Assembly (NCBI GenBank): GCA_040219085.1
Contig: JAVJTC010000033.1
Coordinates: 32,243-96,242, forward strand
Source: Acidimicrobiales bacterium
Lineage (GTDB): Bacteria > Actinomycetota > Acidimicrobiia > Acidimicrobiales > JAVJTC01
Direction of reading: 5' to 3'
DNA length: 64,000 bases
Shown: positions 26,397-35,405 of the stretch, one piece after another
Numbering within the stretch: position 1 is the stretch's first letter
Layout: the number at the start of each line of letters is the position of its first letter
Made by a program: the position numbers and the translations under genes
The notes under the pieces: generated by a model
Seen by the model: only the letters and a program-made list of their open reading frames with translations
The model's database searches: none
Told to the model about the DNA's origin: nothing

Positions 26397-28345
26397 GACT
26401 CCCGTACGGCTCCTGGCCGTCACCGATCTCGGCGGCCTCGCTGGTCGAGGGCTCCGTCGGTCTGGGTGAGGTGGTCGTCGACGAGTCCGTCGACGGGGGA
26501 GCGGTCTGGTGGGCGGAGACACTGCCGTCGGAGCGCGGTCGGGTCCGACTCGTGCGTCGCTCGGCGAACGGGACGGTCGCGGAGATGACCCCCCCGGATG
26601 CGAATGTCCGTACCCGTGTCCACACCTACGGCGGCGGCGCCTGGTGGGTCCGCGGGGGAGTGGTCGTCTACTGCGACGACGCCGACGGCCAACTGCGGCG
26701 GCTCGACCCGCAGACCGGCGATGTCGTCGTGCTTACCGACACCGCTCTGGCACGCTACGCCGACGGTCGCATCGTCGGTGATCCCCCGGACGGTCTCTAC
26801 GTGTGTGTCCGAGAGAGACACGACGCGGACACCACCGGCGGAGGAGAGGCGGTCAACGACCTCGTGGCGGTGGCACTCGACGGCAGCGGCGAGGTCACCG
26901 CGCTGGTGGGCGGGTCGGACTTCTTCGCCGAGCCGCGGCCCTCCGCTGACGGGACACGCCTCGCCTGGCTCAGCTGGAACCATCCGAACATGCCGTGGGA
27001 CGGGACCGAGCTGTGGGTCGGTGATTTCGACACCGCCGGGGCGGCCGTGTCGGGTTCCCGCCGGCTGGCCGGGGGTCCCGACGAGTGGATCGCGCAGCCG
27101 CGCTGGATCGACGGCGACCACCTCGGATGGGTGACCGACGCAGGGGGGTGGTCCCGGATCCGGCGCGTCGACGTCACCTCCGGCGACACCGCGGCCACCT
27201 GGGTGGATCTCGACGGCGCGGAGATCGCAGCGCCTCCCTGGGTCTTCGGACGGGGGCGCTGGGGTGTCACCGGGGCCGGCCAGGTCGTCCACGCCTCGTC
27301 GCGTCCCGCCGGCGACGTCGTGGCTGTCGGCCCGGCCACCTCGGATGCCGACACCGCTGTGTCCGCCCTCGACGTCGGTGCCGGGAGCGTGGTGTTCGTC
27401 GGCGGTGCGTTCGATCGCGCGTCGCAGATCGTCGAGATCGACCTGGACGGGGATCGCCGGGTACTCGCCTCGCCCAATGACGGCGCGCCGGGCGCGGCCC
27501 TCGACCCCGGGTTCCTCGTGGCGCCCGAGCCGGTCGCCGTGCCGACCGACCGGAGCGAGACGACCCACGCGCTGCTGTACCGACCTGCGAATCCGGGCGT
27601 GACGCCGCCGGACGGTGAGGCGCCGCCGGCGCTCGTCCTCGCCCACGGCGGTCCCACCGGGGCAGCCCGCCGCGAGCTCCAACTCACGATCCGGTACTGG
27701 ACGAGCCGCGGTTGGGCGGTCGTGGACGTCGACTACCGCGGGTCGACCGGTTACGGCCGTGAGTACAGGGACGCGTTGGTGGGCCGGTGGGGCGAATCCG
27801 ACGTGATCGACCTCGCCGCCGCGGTGCGGCACCTGGGCGCCACCGGCGAGATCGACCCGGCCCGCGTGGTCACCCGCGGTTCGTCGGCGGGTGGCCTCAC
27901 AGTCCTCGGGGCGCTGCTGGCCGCTCCCGAGGTCTTCGCCGCCGGGGCCATCCGCTACGGCGTGACGGACCTCGAGATGCTCGCCCTCGACACCCACAAG
28001 TTCGAGGCCCGCTACCTGGACCGCCTCGTCGGGCCCTACCCGGAGGCCATCGACGTGTACCGGGAGCGTTCACCCATCCACCACCTGGACCGCCTCACGC
28101 GACCCATGCTGGTGATGCAGGGCGCCGACGACGAGATCGTCCCCCCGTCGCAGGCCGAGGCCCTGGTGGCGGCGCTGGCCGACAAGGGCCTGCCGCACGC
28201 GTACCTCGTCTTCGAGGGCGAGGCCCACGGCTTCCGGCGCGCCGAGTCGATCGTGCGGGCGCTGGAGGCCGAGCACGCGTTCTTCGCGTCGATCCTCGGT
28301 CTCGAACCGGCCGACGATCTTCCGCCGGTGGACATCGTCTCCTGA
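26393..28345 (+). CDS. S9 family (prolyl oligopeptidase-like) serine peptidase
   Basis: This 650-residue peptidase has an N-terminal beta-propeller (about 1-390; repeated [18 protein letters not shown] and [19 protein letters not shown] strands) and an alpha/beta-hydrolase domain. Catalytic triad by motif: GSSAG with Ser498, GADDEIVP with Asp580, and EAHGF with His612. Such enzymes cleave short peptides or acyl-amino acids. It begins with TTG 26393, overlapping the aminotransferase stop by 4 nt (TTGA). No secretion signal is present, so it is cytosolic. Confidence 0.92.
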   Translation: MRLPYGSWPSPISAASLVEGSVGLGEVVVDESVDGGAVWWAETLPSERGRVRLVRRSANGTVAEMTPPDANVRTRVHTYGGGAWWVRGGVVVYCDDADGQLRRLDPQTGDVVVLTDTALARYADGRIVGDPPDGLYVCVRERHDADTTGGGEAVNDLVAVALDGSGEVTALVGGSDFFAEPRPSADGTRLAWLSWNHPNMPWDGTELWVGDFDTAGAAVSGSRRLAGGPDEWIAQPRWIDGDHLGWVTDAGGWSRIRRVDVTSGDTAATWVDLDGAEIAAPPWVFGRGRWGVTGAGQVVHASSRPAGDVVAVGPATSDADTAVSALDVGAGSVVFVGGAFDRASQIVEIDLDGDRRVLASPNDGAPGAALDPGFLVAPEPVAVPTDRSETTHALLYRPANPGVTPPDGEAPPALVLAHGGPTGAARRELQLTIRYWTSRGWAVVDVDYRGSTGYGREYRDALVGRWGESDVIDLAAAVRHLGATGEIDPARVVTRGSSAGGLTVLGALLAAPEVFAAGAIRYGVTDLEMLALDTHKFEARYLDRLVGPYPEAIDVYRERSPIHHLDRLTRPMLVMQGADDEIVPPSQAEALVAALADKGLPHAYLVFEGEAHGFRRAESIVRALEAEHAFFASILGLEPADDLPPVDIVS

Positions 28346-28354
28346 GTCCCGCCG

Positions 28355-28360
28355 TACGCT
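28355..28360 (+). promoter_or_regulatory. -10-like hexamer before serA
   Basis: TACGCT lies 8 nt before GTG 28369 and no Shine-Dalgarno sequence is visible in between. Confidence 0.35.
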
Positions 28361-28368
28361 TGTCCGCC

Positions 28369-29934
28369 GTGCCACGTGTACTCGTCACCGAGAAGATCGC
28401 CGAGGCCGGCCTCGACAGGCTCCGCGCCGCCGGCCATGACGTCGACGTCCGTCTGGGGCTGGAACCCGACGAGCTGATCGAGGCGGTCAAGGGTGCCGCC
28501 GCACTGGTGATCCGCTCGGCCACACAGGTCACCCCCGAGGTCCTCGCCGCGGGCACCGATCTCGTCGTCGTCGGTCGTGCCGGTATCGGCCTCGACAACG
28601 TCGACGTGGACGGTGCCACCCGCCAGGGCGTCATGGTGGTCAACGCGCCGCAGTCCAACACCCTGTCAGCCGCGGAGCACACGATCGCTCTGCTGCTCGC
28701 CCAGGCCCGCAACGTCCCGCAGGCTCACGCCGCGCTCGTGGCAGGTCGTTGGGAGCGGTCGCGCTGGGAGGGTGTCGAGCTGTCCGAGAAGACCCTCGGC
28801 ATCATCGGTCTCGGGCGTATCGGCAAGCTCGTCGCGCAGCGTGCGCTCGCATTCGGGATGCGTCTCGTCGCCTTCGACCCCTTCGTGTCGGTCGAGCGGG
28901 CCCGCCAGCTCAGCGTCGAACTGCTCGAGCTCGACGAGCTCATGGCCCGGTCGGACTTCATCACCCTGCATGTGGCCAAGACGCCCGACACCGTCAACCT
29001 CATCGACGCCGACCGCCTGGCCAAGGCCAAGCCGGGTCTGCGGATCGTGAACGTCGCCCGCGGCGGAATCATCGACGAGGCCGCGTTGGCCGAGGCCATC
29101 CGCTCCGGCCACATCGGCGGCGCGGCCATCGACGTGTTCGAGACCGAGCCCACCACGGAGTCGCCGCTGTTCGGACTCCCCGAGGTCGTGGTCACCCCGC
29201 ACCTCGGCGCCAGCACGCGTGAGGCCCAGGACAAGGCCGGGATGACGATCGCCGAACAGGTACAGCTCGCCCTGGACGGTGACTTCGTCCCGTTCGCCGT
29301 GAACGTCAACGCCACGGAGGCGGCCGAGGCGCTCCGCCCGTTCCTGCCGCTGTGCGAACAACTCGGCGGCCTGTTCGCGTCGCTGTGCGGCACGCTGCCG
29401 GACCGTCTCGACGTCGAGTTCCACGGCGACATCGGCGGGTACGACACCGAGATCGCCGTGCTGTCGACGGTGAAGGGCCTGTTGAAGGCCATCAGCGACC
29501 AGCCGATCTCCTACGTCAACGCGCTCGACATCGCCCGTGAGCGCGGTGTGGACGTCCACCGGGTCAACTCGGCGACCACCAAGGACTACGTCAACTCGGT
29601 GATGATCCGCGGCGGCGAGACCGTCGTGGGCGGCACCGTCACCGGACTGAACGCGGAGCCGCGCATCATCTGGGTGGACGACCACAGCGTCGATCTCCCG
29701 CCGGCGCGTCACATGCTCGTCGTGCGCAACGCGGACCAGCCCGGGATGATCGGCGTCATCGGCAACGCCCTCGGCGAGGCCGGGATCAACGTCGACGACA
29801 TGGACGTCGGCCGCTCACCGCAGGGTGCGGCGCTGATGGTCCTCTCCGTGGACCGGCCGGTACCCGAGGACGTCGTGGCTTCGCTGGCCGCGGCCGACGG
29901 GATCGTCTCGGTGCGCGCGATCGACCTCGGCTGA
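28369..29934 (+). CDS. serA: D-3-phosphoglycerate dehydrogenase
   Basis: This 521-residue enzyme performs the first step of serine synthesis. NAD-binding: GIIGLGRIGKLVAQRALAFG; catalytic residues lie in NVARGGIIDEAAL and TPHLGASTREAQ. It is the long type I form, with an allosteric substrate-binding domain (about 315-445) and a C-terminal ACT domain (HMLVVRNADQPGMIGVIGNA) for serine feedback, as in Mycobacterium tuberculosis SerA. GTG 28369 is chosen because VPRVLVTEKIAEAG is the usual start; the same frame runs far upstream antisense-free but inside the peptidase gene. Confidence 0.95.
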   Translation: MPRVLVTEKIAEAGLDRLRAAGHDVDVRLGLEPDELIEAVKGAAALVIRSATQVTPEVLAAGTDLVVVGRAGIGLDNVDVDGATRQGVMVVNAPQSNTLSAAEHTIALLLAQARNVPQAHAALVAGRWERSRWEGVELSEKTLGIIGLGRIGKLVAQRALAFGMRLVAFDPFVSVERARQLSVELLELDELMARSDFITLHVAKTPDTVNLIDADRLAKAKPGLRIVNVARGGIIDEAALAEAIRSGHIGGAAIDVFETEPTTESPLFGLPEVVVTPHLGASTREAQDKAGMTIAEQVQLALDGDFVPFAVNVNATEAAEALRPFLPLCEQLGGLFASLCGTLPDRLDVEFHGDIGGYDTEIAVLSTVKGLLKAISDQPISYVNALDIARERGVDVHRVNSATTKDYVNSVMIRGGETVVGGTVTGLNAEPRIIWVDDHSVDLPPARHMLVVRNADQPGMIGVIGNALGEAGINVDDMDVGRSPQGAALMVLSVDRPVPEDVVASLAAADGIVSVRAIDLG

Positions 29935-29962
29935 ACTGGTTCTCGGCCGAGCTGTCGTCAGC

Positions 29963-30337
29963 TCAGCGGCGCGAGGCGCGGAAGCCGTCGGCTTCGGCGT
30001 CGGCCGCGTTCGCGTAGCACCGCTCGGCCTTCGTGCGGGCGTAGAACTGGCCGTCGGGCACGTGGAAGATCCCGCTCGGCTCGTTGAGCTTGATGGGATG
30101 CGACAGCGGGCACGACCCGTCGGGCTCCGGGTCGACCCAGGTCCGCGGCCGGTCTTCGGGGTCGCTGTCGGGCGCGTCGGGCGAGGCCGGGGTGTCGGTG
30201 CCGGTCGGGAGGTCCAGCGGCGGCCAGCTCGCCGATCCGGCCGGGGCGGCGGGCGCGGGCTCGGGTCGACGCGCCCGGATGACGGCCACGACCGCGGCGA
30301 GCACGGCGAGAAGGAGGGTCAAGCGCTTGGTACGCAC
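29963..30337 (-). CDS. sunset-domain membrane-anchored protein
   Basis: The product has 124 residues from GTG 30337: VRTKRLTLLLAVLAAVVAVI is a basic N-terminus plus one helix. A Pro/Ala/Asp-rich linker follows. The last 50 residues contain CPLSHPIKLNEPSGIFHVP and RTKAERCYANAADAEADG, the pattern of the short 'sunset' domain common in actinobacteria (C-x4-PIK ... HxP ... YxRT ... CF/CY). Its function is not established. The longer frame to 30973 is antisense to leuA and was discarded. Confidence 0.72.
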   Translation of the reverse strand: MRTKRLTLLLAVLAAVVAVIRARRPEPAPAAPAGSASWPPLDLPTGTDTPASPDAPDSDPEDRPRTWVDPEPDGSCPLSHPIKLNEPSGIFHVPDGQFYARTKAERCYANAADAEADGFRASRR

Positions 30338-30391
30338 GTCGCCGATGGTAGTTGGCCGCCGCCGCCTGCGTCGTGGACCGGGCCCGCGGGG

Positions 30392-30418
30392 TTGACTCCG
30401 GCCGGCAGGTCCTACACT
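30392..30418 (+). promoter_or_regulatory. promoter of leuA leader
   Basis: TTGACT (30392-30397) and TACACT (30413-30418) resemble -35 and -10 boxes with a 15-bp spacer, slightly short. The -10 box is 6 nt before GTG 30425, so the transcript should begin at or beside the leader peptide start. Confidence 0.6.
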
Positions 30419-30424
30419 GTGGTC

Positions 30425-30463
30425 GTGATGACCGAGACGACCCGGAACCTTCTTCTCGAGTAG
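30425..30463 (+). CDS. leuA leader peptide
   Basis: A 12-residue ORF MMTETTRNLLLE (GTG 30425, with ATG 30428 as the alternative start) ends at TAG 30461-30463. It contains three consecutive leucine codons, CTT CTT CTC; CTT looks uncommon in neighbouring genes, which favour CTC and CTG. Position between a promoter and a hairpin/terminator ahead of leuA is the classic arrangement of a leucine attenuator, in which ribosome stalling at Leu codons reports low leucyl-tRNA. Confidence 0.72.
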   Translation: MMTETTRNLLLE

Positions 30464-30489
30464 GCGAGCGCCCACAATTGGCGCTCGCC
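30463..30489 (+). promoter_or_regulatory. attenuator hairpin overlapping leader stop codon
   Basis: GGCGAGCGCC (30463-30472) and GGCGCTCGCC (30480-30489) form a perfect 10-bp stem with loop CACAATT. Its first base is the last base of the leader stop codon, so a ribosome at the stop would cover the left arm. How this hairpin excludes the downstream terminator is not obvious from simple pairing; a pseudoknot or an alternative pairing may be involved. Confidence 0.6.
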
Positions 30490-30493
30490 GGAC

Positions 30494-30521
30494 ACCTCCT
30501 GCCTCTGGGCAGGAGGTTTTT
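30494..30521 (+). terminator. intrinsic terminator of the leuA attenuator
   Basis: ACCTCCTGCC (30494-30503) and GGCAGGAGGT (30508-30517) form a perfect 10-bp stem with TCTG loop, followed directly by TTTT (30518-30521). This is the best rho-independent terminator in the window and lies 73 nt before the leuA start. GGCAGG at 30404-30409 could pair with its left arm if transcription began upstream of the predicted site. Confidence 0.75.
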
Positions 30522-30593
30522 CGTTTCCGGGGAGGGCATCCGATCCGGACCGGGGAAGGTTCCGGTGACGAGTACAGACAAGGGAGTGCCGTA

Positions 30594-32162
30594 ATGGCCG
30601 AACACGTCAAGATCTTCGACACGACACTGCGCGACGGCGAGCAGTCGCCGGGCATCTCGCTCGACCAGAGCGAGAAGCTCGAGATTGCCGAGCAGCTGGC
30701 GCGCCTCGGCGTCGACGTCATCGAGGCCGGCTTCCCCATCGCGTCCGAAGGTGACTTCGAAGCGGTCCACGTCATCGCGCAGGCCGTGCGCGGACCGGTG
30801 ATCTGCGGGCTGTCCCGCACCGCTGCCAAGGACATCGACCGGTGCTGGGAGGCGATCGAACCCGCCGAGAAGCGTCGGATCCACACGTTCATCGCCACGT
30901 CCGAGACCCATATGAAGCACAAGTTGAAGATGACGCCCGAACAGGTGAAGAAGGAAGCGGCCCAGGCGGTCACCCGGGCCCGGACCTACACCGACGATGT
31001 GGAGTTCTCGCCCGAGGACGCGTCCCGCAGCGACTTCGACTTCATGGTCGAAGTACTGAGGATCGCCGTCGACAGCGGCGCCACCACCCTCAACATCCCC
31101 GACACGGTCGGGTTCGCCTACCCGGCGGAGTACGCGGCCCGATTCACGAAGATCCGCGAGCTGATCCCCGGCGACTACGTGCTGTCGGCGCACTGCCACA
31201 ACGACCTCGGTCTGGCAGTCGCCAACTCACTCGCCGCAGTCCAGGCCGGCGTCCGCCAGATCGAGTGCGCGGTGAACGGGATCGGCGAGCGCGCGGGCAA
31301 CGCCGCCCTCGAGGAACTCGTCATGGCGGTCCGCACCCGGCCCGACGTGTTCGGCGACATCGAGGTGGGTGTCGACACGAAGGAACTCGCCCGAACGAGC
31401 CGCCTCGTGAGCCGACTGACGGGCTACCCGGTCCAGTACAACAAGGCGGTCGTCGGGCGCAACGCGTTCGCCCACGAGGCTGGCATCCACCAGCACGGTG
31501 TGCTCGAGGAGCGCACGACCTACGAGATCATGGATCCGGCCGCCGTCGGTCAGGGCGAGTCGAAGATCGTCCTCGGCAAGCATTCGGGGCGCCACGCGTT
31601 CGTCGACCACATGGCGAAGATGGGGATCGAGATCCACGGCGACGCCCTGAACGCCGCGTTCGCCCGGTTCAAGGAACTGGCGGACCGCAAGATCGACGTG
31701 AGCGACGCGGACCTCGAGGCGATCGTCGCCGACGAGGTGGGTTCGTCCGCGGAGAAGGCCTACGAGCTCGCCCTGCTCGAGTGTCACGGCGGTTCGGTCG
31801 GCACCGGCAGCCCGAGTGCAACGGTCATCATCCGTGCCGGCGACGAGCTGCGCACCTCACGCCAGGACGGCGACGGCATGGTCGACGCGACCTGCAAGGC
31901 GATCAAGGAGGCGACCGGCGTCGGTGGCCGCCTCACCGACTACTCCGTGAACGCGGTGACCGGCGGTGTGGACGCACTCGCCGACGTCGCGCTGCGTTTC
32001 GAGTCCGACAACGACCAGATCGTCGTCGCCGGCCGGGGACTGTCCACCGACGTCGTCGAGGCGTCGGCGAGGGCCTTCGTGGACGCGCTCAACAAGGTCC
32101 AGCGGATCAGGGCCTCGGGTGTCGACCCGGCCAAGGTGCAACGGCCGGGTCGACTCCCTTAG
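30594..32162 (+). CDS. leuA: 2-isopropylmalate synthase
   Basis: This 522-residue enzyme condenses acetyl-CoA with 2-oxoisovalerate to start leucine synthesis. TIM-barrel motifs: IFDTTLRDGEQSPGISL at the N-terminus (metal-binding Asp and Arg), HCHNDLGLAVANSLAA and ECAVNGIGERAGNAALEE. The C-terminal LeuA dimer domain (about 390-510) is the leucine feedback site. This is the bacterial LeuA1 type (about 510-525 residues), not the longer mycobacterial form. It is expressed behind the attenuator at 30392-30521. Its stop overlaps the convergent gene by 4 nt. Confidence 0.95.
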   Translation: MAEHVKIFDTTLRDGEQSPGISLDQSEKLEIAEQLARLGVDVIEAGFPIASEGDFEAVHVIAQAVRGPVICGLSRTAAKDIDRCWEAIEPAEKRRIHTFIATSETHMKHKLKMTPEQVKKEAAQAVTRARTYTDDVEFSPEDASRSDFDFMVEVLRIAVDSGATTLNIPDTVGFAYPAEYAARFTKIRELIPGDYVLSAHCHNDLGLAVANSLAAVQAGVRQIECAVNGIGERAGNAALEELVMAVRTRPDVFGDIEVGVDTKELARTSRLVSRLTGYPVQYNKAVVGRNAFAHEAGIHQHGVLEERTTYEIMDPAAVGQGESKIVLGKHSGRHAFVDHMAKMGIEIHGDALNAAFARFKELADRKIDVSDADLEAIVADEVGSSAEKAYELALLECHGGSVGTGSPSATVIIRAGDELRTSRQDGDGMVDATCKAIKEATGVGGRLTDYSVNAVTGGVDALADVALRFESDNDQIVVAGRGLSTDVVEASARAFVDALNKVQRIRASGVDPAKVQRPGRLP

Positions 32163-34489
32163 ATCCCGAGCCGGGCGATGCGGCTCAGGGTCACGAAGTC
32201 GTCGGCCTGGAGGGTGTCCCACGACATGGTCCACAGCGCGCCGTCGATGACGAGCGAGCGTTGGATCGGGTCGACCCGGGGCCCCTCCGGCCAGCACACG
32301 GCGATGCGTTCGTCGTCGGCGATGTCGAGCGAGTCGACGTCGATGCCGATCTCCTCCGCGATGTAGCGGAGCTCCTCGAGGATGCCGCTGTCGCCGTAGT
32401 CATCGCAGTACACGCCGGGCCGCGCCGGGTCCTCGTCGGGCCCGCAGGCCTCGATGCTGGCCTGTCCGAAGTACTCCTCGACGCCGTCGACGGGGATCGG
32501 ACGGCACTGCGAGACGGGTTCGCTACCGCCGTCGGGGGTGTGGTCGACCCGACCGCGTTCGGTGATGCCCCCGTCGCGGGAGATGTCGAGCACCACAGCA
32601 CCGGCGAAGCCGTCGCTCCACGAGGTGAGCGGCACGACCGCCGAGCCGTCCCACCACAGGAAGGCCCGGTGGTCCCACTCGACGTCGGTGTAGCCGTCGG
32701 GCATCGTCCACGTGTCGAGCTCGGCAGGGGCGGTCGGGTCCGAGACGTCGAACAGGGAGATCTTGGCCCCGGTCGTGAAGCCCTCGTCGGTGGCGTCCTG
32801 TCCGACGCCGAGGATCAGGCCGTCACCGATCGGGTGCAGGTAGGCCGAGTAGCCGGGGATCTTCAGCTCACCGGTCACGGTCGGCGTCGTCGGGTCCGAC
32901 AGGTCGACCACGTAGAGGGGGTCCACCTGGCGGAACGTCACGACGTAGGCGGAGTCCTCGATGAACCTCACGGCGAAGATACGTTCGCCGCGCCCCATGT
33001 CGCCCACCCGACCCACCGGGACGAGCTCGTCGCCGGATAGTTGGAAGGAGGTCACGAAGCTCTCCGAGGAGTCGTCGAAGCCCCACGGGGCCCCTTCGGT
33101 GGTGGCGACGTAGAGGGTGTCGGCGTTCTGGTGGAGGGAGAACTGGTTCAACAGGTGCCCGTCGACCACGCCGGATGCGACGTAGTCGGCGGCGCTCGTG
33201 CCGACGGTGCTGAAGCGGTGCAGGGCAGTCGTGTAGTCGTCGAACTGCGGCTCGGTGATGCCGCCGTTCTCCGCCACCGCCGGGTCGTACCAGCGGGTGG
33301 TGGCGACGTAGAGGCTGTCGCCGGACGAGTAGACGGTCTCGCCGGATGCGAGCACGCCCGTCGCGTCGCCCGGGGTGAGCGGCGCGTCCATGTCGAAGGT
33401 GAGGACCGACAACAGGTCGAAGCCGGAGAACTCGCCGGGCGCCGAGATGCGGTCACAGTCGACGAGCTGACCCTCGCTCACCCGGCCGTCGGGGCCGACG
33501 AGGCGGTAGTCGGGGACCCAGACGTCGACCGTCGAGGCTTCCACGATGTCGCGGTTGGCCTGCTCGGCGAAGCTCTCGCTGCCCTGGTTGGAGGGGTAGA
33601 CGAAGGGGAGTTCGAGCGGCGGTGATGTGATGACGATCCGGGCCGTGCCGTCGGTGGCGCGTCCGCTGACGTAGTTTCCTTCGATCGAGAGGGTGGCGAC
33701 GACGTCGGGGTCACCGGAGATGTCGACCTCGGCGATCACCGTGGTGGGGATCCAGTAGCCGGGCCCCGGGGCGATCGAGTCGGATGCGGCCCCCTCTTCG
33801 GCGACGGCGGGGGCGTCGAAGAACGGTTCGGTGGGGAACACGTCGTTCCCGCCGCCGACCACGAAGGCCCGGTCGCCGGCGAGGAACATCTCGGCGCCCC
33901 AGAAGTCCGAGCCGAGGTTCTCGCTGCCGATCACGGTCCGCGTCGCGGCGTCCACGACGGTGAGCGTGTTGTCGGAGAGGGTGACGATGCGTTCGCCGTC
34001 GGTCTTTACGATGTCGGGTTCGTCCACGCCGGTCACCTGGACGTTGGTGCCCGAGAACGAGCCGTCTCCGCCGTCGCCGGAGGAGGTCGTGGAGTCTCCG
34101 GTGGATTCGCCGCGTCCCGGGGCCGATTGGGGCTCCTCGGCGCCGCCGGTTGCGCCGTCGTCACCGCCGGCCCCGTCGAATCCGCCGGCGTCGTCGGTGG
34201 CGACATCGCCCTCGAAGAACACCGGTCCGCCGTAGTAGCCGCCCACCTGCAGGCCCCATGGGCCGACCCGGGCACCCGCCTCGGTGTGCACGTGGTCGAG
34301 GAACGCGTCGCACGCGTCGAACGGGGTGAGCGCAGCGATGAGCTGGATGTCGGTGCCGAGATCGATGGGCGTCGGGGATGGCCGTGCGCCGGGCCCGTCG
34401 CCGGAGCCGCTCAGGTCGTCGCTGGAACACGCGCCGGCCAGTAGCGCCACCAGCACGGCGGCCACGATCGTCGTTCTCATGCGAATCAT
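32159..34489 (-). CDS. secreted beta-propeller-domain lipoprotein
   Basis: This 776-residue protein has ATG 34489 preceded by GGGAGA. The signal is MIRMRTTIVAAVLVALLAGACSSD with lipidated Cys. A Gly/Asp/Ser-rich linker follows. Then comes the propeller domain known from Pfam beta_propel proteins: TNVQVTGVDEPDIVKTDGERI, followed by blades such as VAEVDISGD, SLYVATTRWY, FVTSFQLSGDELVPVGRV and IPGYSAYLHPIGDGLILGVG. It is anchored outside the membrane; the role is unknown. The frame upstream to 34891 belongs to noncoding or antisense DNA. Confidence 0.88.
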   Translation of the reverse strand: MIRMRTTIVAAVLVALLAGACSSDDLSGSGDGPGARPSPTPIDLGTDIQLIAALTPFDACDAFLDHVHTEAGARVGPWGLQVGGYYGGPVFFEGDVATDDAGGFDGAGGDDGATGGAEEPQSAPGRGESTGDSTTSSGDGGDGSFSGTNVQVTGVDEPDIVKTDGERIVTLSDNTLTVVDAATRTVIGSENLGSDFWGAEMFLAGDRAFVVGGGNDVFPTEPFFDAPAVAEEGAASDSIAPGPGYWIPTTVIAEVDISGDPDVVATLSIEGNYVSGRATDGTARIVITSPPLELPFVYPSNQGSESFAEQANRDIVEASTVDVWVPDYRLVGPDGRVSEGQLVDCDRISAPGEFSGFDLLSVLTFDMDAPLTPGDATGVLASGETVYSSGDSLYVATTRWYDPAVAENGGITEPQFDDYTTALHRFSTVGTSAADYVASGVVDGHLLNQFSLHQNADTLYVATTEGAPWGFDDSSESFVTSFQLSGDELVPVGRVGDMGRGERIFAVRFIEDSAYVVTFRQVDPLYVVDLSDPTTPTVTGELKIPGYSAYLHPIGDGLILGVGQDATDEGFTTGAKISLFDVSDPTAPAELDTWTMPDGYTDVEWDHRAFLWWDGSAVVPLTSWSDGFAGAVVLDISRDGGITERGRVDHTPDGGSEPVSQCRPIPVDGVEEYFGQASIEACGPDEDPARPGVYCDDYGDSGILEELRYIAEEIGIDVDSLDIADDERIAVCWPEGPRVDPIQRSLVIDGALWTMSWDTLQADDFVTLSRIARLGI

Positions 34490-34565
34490 CGGTTTCTCCC
34501 CGTGTCGTCCGGCAGTTCTGACGAACCGGAGACGCCTGTGGTTCCCCTTCCATGTGACGGTGTCG

Positions 34566-35240
34566 TTACGACATCGGCCGTCGCCTCGGCCGGGCCGTGT
34601 CGAAGAAGGTGCACCCGACCATGATGCCGTGCCGCAGGAACGGCATGAGTTGGGCGCCGGGTTCCAGGTTGGCTGCCGGGTCGGCGACCCAGGTGCCCGA
34701 CAGGTACCGGTCCGGCTCCTGCACCCACCCGGGCACGGGTGTGCCGTGGTCACCGAGGCGGTGTTCGACGACCGCGGCGAGGGCCGCGTCGAAGTGGGCG
34801 GAGCCGGTCGGGGCGGGCGCGGTGACGCACAGGGCCGCCTGTACTGGTGGGTCCTGAGCGGAGAGGTCGATGCTGTAGGCCCTGAGCTCACGCAGTGCAG
34901 CGGCGTGCCCGGCGGGACCGGGGTCCCCTGCGAGGATGGTCGCGATCCGAGCCCCCGTCTCGTAGGCCGTCGCTGTGGGTCTGGCTGTGGCGGTGCCCGT
35001 CGGTATCGCCACGAGGCGATGTCCCGTCGCCTCGACCAGGGCGCTCAACCGCTCGAAGGAGGGCTCGGTGGTGCCGCCCTCGTACTCGGCGATGCGCGGC
35101 CGGCTCACGTCGCATCTGGCGGCCAAGTCCGCTTGTGACATCCCGCTGGCCACGCGGAGCGCGCGCAGCAGTTGTCGTGCAGAAAACCGGGCTTGATGTA
35201 CGCGATCGCGTACATCAGGGTCGTGAATCGAAAAGGACAT
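34566..35240 (-). CDS. XRE-family helix-turn-helix regulator
   Basis: This 224-residue protein has an HTH domain at about 22-78 (LRALRVASGMSQADLAARCD, VSRPRIAEYEGGTTEPSFERL), similar to HipB/antitoxin-like XRE repressors. The C-terminal 130 residues form an unrecognised domain ending in GWVQEPDRYLSGTWVADP and FLRHGIMVGCTFFD. It starts at ATG 35240. A perfect 24-bp palindrome lies inside codons 8-16 and may be its own operator. No toxin gene is adjacent. Confidence 0.75.
   Translation of the reverse strand: MSFSIHDPDVRDRVHQARFSARQLLRALRVASGMSQADLAARCDVSRPRIAEYEGGTTEPSFERLSALVEATGHRLVAIPTGTATARPTATAYETGARIATILAGDPGPAGHAAALRELRAYSIDLSAQDPPVQAALCVTAPAPTGSAHFDAALAAVVEHRLGDHGTPVPGWVQEPDRYLSGTWVADPAANLEPGAQLMPFLRHGIMVGCTFFDTARPRRRPMS
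35194..35217. promoter_or_regulatory. 24-bp perfect palindrome in XRE gene
   Basis: TGATGTACGCGA is followed immediately by its exact reverse complement. It lies about 25 bp inside the XRE reading frame. The TGTAC...GTACA arms are typical of dimeric HTH operators, so autorepression by a roadblock is plausible. Confidence 0.5.
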
Positions 35241-35332
35241 GTCGTCGCGCCCCCTCGTCGAGCAGGAAGGAGGGGGAAGCGGCGGTCGGGGAAGACAGAG
35301 AGGGCGTGCGGGTGCCGGCCGATAGGTGCAGC

Positions 35333-35405
35333 TCAGGCCAGCGAGGATCAGGCAGCGAGGGTCAGGCCAGCGAGGGTCAGGCAGCGAGGGTCAGGCCAGC
35401 GAGGG
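35333..35405. repeat. alternating 15/14-bp tandem repeat at leuD 3' end
   Basis: Five units run in tandem: TCAGGCCAGCGAGGA, TCAGGCAGCGAGGG, TCAGGCCAGCGAGGG, TCAGGCAGCGAGGG, TCAGGCCAGCGAGGG. The last unit is the stop and final four codons of leuD on the minus strand, so the array looks like repeated duplication of the gene end. The remaining bases from 35241 to 35332 contain nothing I can identify. Confidence 0.75.

Noticed and set aside
35333..35405. CRISPR array
   Set aside because: The repeats are directly adjacent 14-15 bp units without spacers and no cas gene is present.
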